9,171 nt of DNA from Elusimicrobiota bacterium (GTDB lineage Bacteria; Elusimicrobiota; Elusimicrobia; UBA1565; UBA9628): contig JACQBB010000219.1 in the NCBI GenBank assembly GCA_016194625.1, positions 1-9,171 on the forward strand. The letters are read 5' to 3'. Within the stretch, counting starts at the first letter, position 1, and every line of letters begins with the position of its first letter. The position numbers and the translations under genes were made by a program. The notes beneath the pieces were generated by a model. The model was not told the origin of the DNA, ran no database searches, and worked only from the letters and a program-made list of their open reading frames with translations. Below are positions 6,170-9,171 of this stretch, in pieces.

Positions 6170-8418
6170 ACCAGCTCGCCGACGCGCTCGGCGAGCTGCT
6201 CGGCGGTGAACGGCTTGGGCAGGAAGTGCGGCCGGCCGTCCGCGCCGCAGGGCAGGGCGCCCTCGGACGAGCGGTAGCCCGAGACGAAGAGCACCTGGGC
6301 GGTCGGCTGGCGCGCGCGCAGGCGCGCGGCCAGGTCCGCGCCGGAGAGCTTCGGCAGGACCACGTCGATGACGACCACGTCGAAGGTCCCCTCGCGCGAG
6401 TCGCTGATGCGCAGGGCCTCGGCGCCGTCGGCGGCGGTCAGGACCTCGTAGCCGGCGCGCTCCAGGCTGCGGACCGAGAAGCGGCGCACGATGTCGTCGT
6501 CCTCGACGACGAGCACGCTCGCCCGGCGCGGGGCGCGGCGGGCCGAGCCGGAGACGGACTCGGGGCCGGCGTCCGGAGGCTCCGCGCAGGCCGGCCATTG
6601 GACGACGAAGGTCGCGCCGCGGCCCGGGGCGCTGTCGACCTCGACCGTGCCGCCGTCGCGGACGACCGCGTCGCGCACGGTCGCCAGCCCGATGCCGGTG
6701 CCCGTCTCCTTCGTCGTGAAGTACGGGTCGAAGATGCGGGCGCGCGTCGCCTCGTCGATGCCGACGCCCTCGTCGGACACCGTCAGTCGGACGCGCGCGG
6801 CGCCGCCGCGCTCCGCGGGAGCGTCCTCGAGCCGGACCGTGACGCGGCCGCCCCCCGGCATCGCGTCGCCGGCGTTCACGATCAGGTTCAGCAGGACCTG
6901 CTCGGCCGAGCTCGGGTCCACGCGGACGCAGGCGAGGCGGTCCGGGGTCGGCATGTCCAGCTCGATGCCGGCGGGCAGCAGGCGCTGGAGCATCTTGCGC
7001 ATGCCGCCGAACACCTCGCGCAGGTCCACGACGCGCGCGTTCCCCTGCTCGCGGCGCGAGAACGCGAGGAGCTGGCGCGTGAGGCCGGAGGCGCGCTCGC
7101 CGGCGCGGCGGATGTCCTCGGCCTCCTCGCGGCACGGGTGCCCCGGCGGGAGGGAGTCCAGGAGGATGCCCGCGCAGCCGACGATCGCGGTCAGGATGTT
7201 GTTGAAGTCGTGGGCGACGCCGCCCGCCAGGCGGCCGATCGCCTCGAGCTTCTGCGCGTGGCGCAGGTGCTCCTGGCTGCGGCCCAGGTCCTCGCGCGCC
7301 TTCATCATCTCGGTCACGTCGCGGACCACGCCGACGAGGACGGCGCGCCCGTCGGCGTCCCGGGCGAGCGTCTTCTTGGTGATCAGGACGTGCGTCGCGC
7401 CCTTCGCGTCGGTGATCGGCTCCTCGTTGACGCTCTCGTGGCCGGTCTCGAAGACCCGGTCGTCGATCTTCGCGAACACGGCCGCCTGCTCGGCGGGGAG
7501 GAAGTCCGCGTCGGTGCGGCCGAGGATCTCCTCGCGCGGGCGGCCGACGAGCGCGCACAACGCGTCGTTGACCAGCAGCATCCGGTGCTCGCGGTCCTTG
7601 ACGAAGATCGGGTCGGCGACGGCGTTCAGGATGCGCTCCAAGAAGCGGCGCGCGTCGCGCGGGTCCTGGTCCGGCCCGGCGGCCGCGGACGCGGGGCCCG
7701 CGTGGCGGGCGACGAGCAGCAGGCCCGCGCGGCGGCCGCGGCCGTCGCGCACCGAGCTCAGCTCGACGGACACCGCGACCGGGGCGCCGTCGGCGCGGGC
7801 GTGGGTCGCCTCGCCCAGCCAGACGCCGCGGGCGGCGACCGCGCGCCACGCCTTGAGCCGCGTCTCGGCGTCGAGCCACAGGGGACTCAGGGTCTCGGTC
7901 AGCAGGCGGCCGACGACCTCCGCGTAGGAATAGCCGTACAGCCTGGTCGCGGCCCGGTTCCAGTAGATGATGCGCTCGTCGGCGTCGGTGACGACGACCG
8001 CGTCGTCCACGCGCTCGAGGGCCTCGTCGCGCGCCAGGTCCGCCGAGCCCGCGCGCCGGCGCGCGGCGGCCTGCTCCACGGCGACGCGCAGGCGCAGGGG
8101 GCTCCACGACTCCAGCCAGTAGTCCGCGGCCCCGGAGGCGACGGCGGCGGCCGCGTCCTCCTCGCGCGCGGCGGGCGCGACGACGATCACCGGCACCCCG
8201 GAGGACGCCACGCGCACGCGCGACAGCGTCTCGCGCAGCTCCGAGGCGGTGTCGGGCAGGCGCACCACGGCCGCGTCGCACCCCTCGGAGCGCAAGCACT
8301 CCTCCAGCTCCGCGCGGTCGGCGAACCTGGACACGGCCCATCCCGCGGGGGCTCCCCCCGGCGCGGGCCAATCGTCCGGTCGAGACCGGCAGTACGCGAC
8401 GCGCATCCTCCCCAGCAT
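6157..8418 (-). CDS. Cytoplasmic hybrid sensor histidine kinase (degenerate REC-PAS-PAS-HisKA-HATPase-REC)
   Basis: A 753-residue two-component hybrid kinase with no membrane segment or signal peptide, so it should sense a cytoplasmic cue. Residues 5-120 look like a receiver fold, but Arg53 takes the place of the phospho-Asp and the usual Lys is not seen near LESWSP (102-107). PAS domains lie at about 130-240 (RIIYWNRAATRLYGYS, 149-164) and 258-372 (DPIFVKDREHRMLLVNDALC). The kinase core has the H-box GRLAGGVAHDFNNILTAI with His403, N-box NLIVNAGDAMPGGG (Asn515), G1 DEGVGI (549-554), F-box FDPYFTTKETG and G2 GTGIGLATV (573-581). The C-terminal receiver (634-750) is complete: acidic E639-D642, phospho-Asp685, Ser713 and Lys735. 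The start is ATG 8418, with an alternative ATG at 8406; both sit in a stem-loop. It is 36 bp after an HtrA-type protease gene and probably co-transcribed with it. The signal and the partner are unknown. Confidence 0.92.
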   Translation of the reverse strand: MLGRMRVAYCRSRPDDWPAPGGAPAGWAVSRFADRAELEECLRSEGCDAAVVRLPDTASELRETLSRVRVASSGVPVIVVAPAAREEDAAAAVASGAADYWLESWSPLRLRVAVEQAAARRRAGSADLARDEALERVDDAVVVTDADERIIYWNRAATRLYGYSYAEVVGRLLTETLSPLWLDAETRLKAWRAVAARGVWLGEATHARADGAPVAVSVELSSVRDGRGRRAGLLLVARHAGPASAAAGPDQDPRDARRFLERILNAVADPIFVKDREHRMLLVNDALCALVGRPREEILGRTDADFLPAEQAAVFAKIDDRVFETGHESVNEEPITDAKGATHVLITKKTLARDADGRAVLVGVVRDVTEMMKAREDLGRSQEHLRHAQKLEAIGRLAGGVAHDFNNILTAIVGCAGILLDSLPPGHPCREEAEDIRRAGERASGLTRQLLAFSRREQGNARVVDLREVFGGMRKMLQRLLPAGIELDMPTPDRLACVRVDPSSAEQVLLNLIVNAGDAMPGGGRVTVRLEDAPAERGGAARVRLTVSDEGVGIDEATRARIFDPYFTTKETGTGIGLATVRDAVVRDGGTVEVDSAPGRGATFVVQWPACAEPPDAGPESVSGSARRAPRRASVLVVEDDDIVRRFSVRSLERAGYEVLTAADGAEALRISDSREGTFDVVVIDVVLPKLSGADLAARLRARQPTAQVLFVSGYRSSEGALPCGADGRPHFLPKPFTAEQLAERVGELVAAR

Positions 8419-8440
8419 ACCTCGTTGGGGAGGACGCGCG
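8400..8440 (-). promoter_or_regulatory. 15-bp stem-loop enclosing the sensor kinase translation start
   Basis: Bases 8426-8440 pair with 8400-8414 around an 11-base loop. In minus-strand RNA the arms read CGCGCGUCCUCCCCA and UGGGGAGGAUGCGCG, a continuous 15-bp stem with one G-U pair at 8435/8405. In plus-strand RNA that pair would be an A-C mismatch, so the structure favours the kinase mRNA. The loop holds AUG 8418, and the 3' arm holds GGGGAGG with the alternative AUG 8406. A CCUCC stretch in the 5' arm pairs with this purine-rich stretch. It may limit ribosome access to the start. No U-run follows, so it is not a standard terminator for the upstream gene. Confidence 0.5.
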
Positions 8441-8454
8441 CCAGAGACGGATGG

Positions 8455-9171
8455 TCACACCGCGGCCGGCGGGGCCTCGCGGGGCGTCAGGAGCAGGTCC
8501 TCGGGCCCGCCCTCGCGGACCACGGTCAGGCGCGACGCGCGCCCGATCGCGTCCTCGGTCATCGCCCGGTGCAGGTCGTCGATGCCCTTCACGGGCGCGC
8601 CGCCGAAGCCGACGATCAGGTCGCCCTCCTCCAGGCCCGCCTCCGCGGCGGGGCCGCCGCGCTCGACGGCGATGACCAGCACGCCGGACTCGGCGTCCAC
8701 GCCGAGGCGCCGCGCCAGCCCGCGCGGGACGGCCACGTTCTGCCCGCCCAGGCCCAGCCAGCCGCGGCGGATGCGGCCGTGCTCGATCAGGCGACCGGCG
8801 ACGAACTTGGCCGCGTCGATCGGGATCGCGAAGCACAGGCCTTGCGCCGGCAGGATCACCGCCGAGTTGACGCCGATCACGCGGCCGCGCGAGTCCACCA
8901 GCGGCCCCCCGGAGTTGCCCGGGTTCAGCGCGGCGTCCGTCTGGATGATGTCGTCCATCAGGCGTCCCGACTCCGAGCGCAGCGAGCGCCCGAGCGCCGA
9001 GACGACGCCCGCCGTCACCGAGTACGAGAACCCGTACGGGTTGCCGATCGCGATCGCCAGCTGTCCCGGCTTGAGCGACTTCGACTCTCCCAGCGGGAGC
9101 ACCGGCAGGCCGTCCGCCTTCACGCGCACGACCGCGAGATCGGTGTGCGGGTCGTCGCCCACGACCTCCGC
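8455..9171 (-). CDS. HtrA/DegP-family serine protease with one PDZ domain (5'-truncated by the window edge)
   Basis: The last 238 residues of an S1C (HtrA-type) protease, which degrades or cleaves misfolded or regulatory proteins, usually in the cell envelope. The frame is open to the right edge, so the start, any signal peptide and the catalytic His lie outside the window; GTG at 9162 is internal. Visible residues, numbered from the edge: catalytic Asp11 in HTDLAVVRV, the IAIGNPYGFSYSVTAGVVSA segment (40-59), IIQTDAALNPGNSGGPLVD with catalytic Ser87, then VIGVNSAV and CFAIPID. One PDZ domain covers about 137-232 (GWLGL, then GPAAEAGLEEGDLIVGFGG). The protein stops soon after, so there is no second PDZ, which argues against classical DegP and for a DegS-like or other single-PDZ type. 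It lies upstream of the sensor kinase with a 36-bp gap. No residue in the visible part looks defective. Confidence 0.93.
   Translation of the reverse strand, partial: AEVVGDDPHTDLAVVRVKADGLPVLPLGESKSLKPGQLAIAIGNPYGFSYSVTAGVVSALGRSLRSESGRLMDDIIQTDAALNPGNSGGPLVDSRGRVIGVNSAVILPAQGLCFAIPIDAAKFVAGRLIEHGRIRRGWLGLGGQNVAVPRGLARRLGVDAESGVLVIAVERGGPAAEAGLEEGDLIVGFGGAPVKGIDDLHRAMTEDAIGRASRLTVVREGGPEDLLLTPREAPPAAV

Noticed and set aside
6491..7927. 478-codon open frame on the plus strand, antisense to the kinase
   Set aside because: It is Ser/Arg/Thr-rich low-complexity protein with no recognisable domain, fully antisense to a well-supported gene.
8400..8440. Intrinsic terminator for the HtrA-type gene
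   Set aside because: No U-run follows the stem in minus-strand RNA, and the kinase start codon is inside the structure.
6119..8836. Long open frame on the minus strand (905 codons) overlapping the kinase and protease genes
   Set aside because: It is extremely rich in Arg, Pro, Gly and Ala with no motifs, while the other frame of the same strand gives complete kinase and protease domains. It is a by-product of the high GC content.
1..9171. CRISPR arrays, insertion sequences, tRNA/rRNA genes, tandem repeats, prophage genes
   Set aside because: None seen on either strand; coding density is near complete, the longest gap between genes is 36 bp, and base composition looks even throughout.

Overview
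The window is very GC-rich (roughly 70% by eye) and densely coded. It reads as an ordinary bacterial chromosome stretch: overlapping stop/start codons, GTG as well as ATG starts, and no mobile-element, CRISPR or tRNA signal. Taxonomy cannot be fixed from the sequence. A high-GC Gram-negative-type lineage, such as a deltaproteobacterial, elusimicrobial or similar environmental genome, is a guess only.

Plus strand, 1-6153: one tightly packed run of genes that looks like the 3' part of an operon; no promoter is visible inside the window. In order it holds the last codons of a membrane subunit (probably HyfB-like), a broken hyfC-like gene, hyfE-like, hyfF-like, a NuoCD-like (HyfG) catalytic-subunit homologue, a ferredoxin-NuoB (HyfI) fusion, and a Sua5/YrdC-type threonylcarbamoyl-AMP synthase. 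The six Hyf-like genes are built like a membrane-bound group 4 [NiFe] hydrogenase or complex I: antiporter-like membrane subunits plus a soluble electron-transfer arm. The large subunit, however, keeps only one of the four cysteines that hold the Ni-Fe site, and it stops where a mature hydrogenase would end after its C-terminal peptide is cleaved off. This is the signature of the poorly understood energy-converting-hydrogenase-related (Ehr) complexes, which probably couple an unknown redox reaction to ion translocation. The hyfC-like gene has lost about 100 bp and its reading frame, so this copy is either a decayed locus or an assembly error.

Minus strand, 6157-9171: two genes read leftwards. 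A 5'-truncated HtrA/DegP-family serine protease (trypsin domain and one PDZ) runs in from the right edge. It is followed 36 bp later by a cytoplasmic hybrid sensor histidine kinase with the order degenerate receiver, PAS, PAS, HisKA, HATPase, receiver. A 15-bp stem-loop buries the translation start of the kinase.

The two convergent blocks meet with only 3 bp between stop codons, and a 13-bp hairpin spans both stops. The most notable points are the missing Ni-Fe ligands, the hyfC lesion and the start-site hairpin of the kinase.
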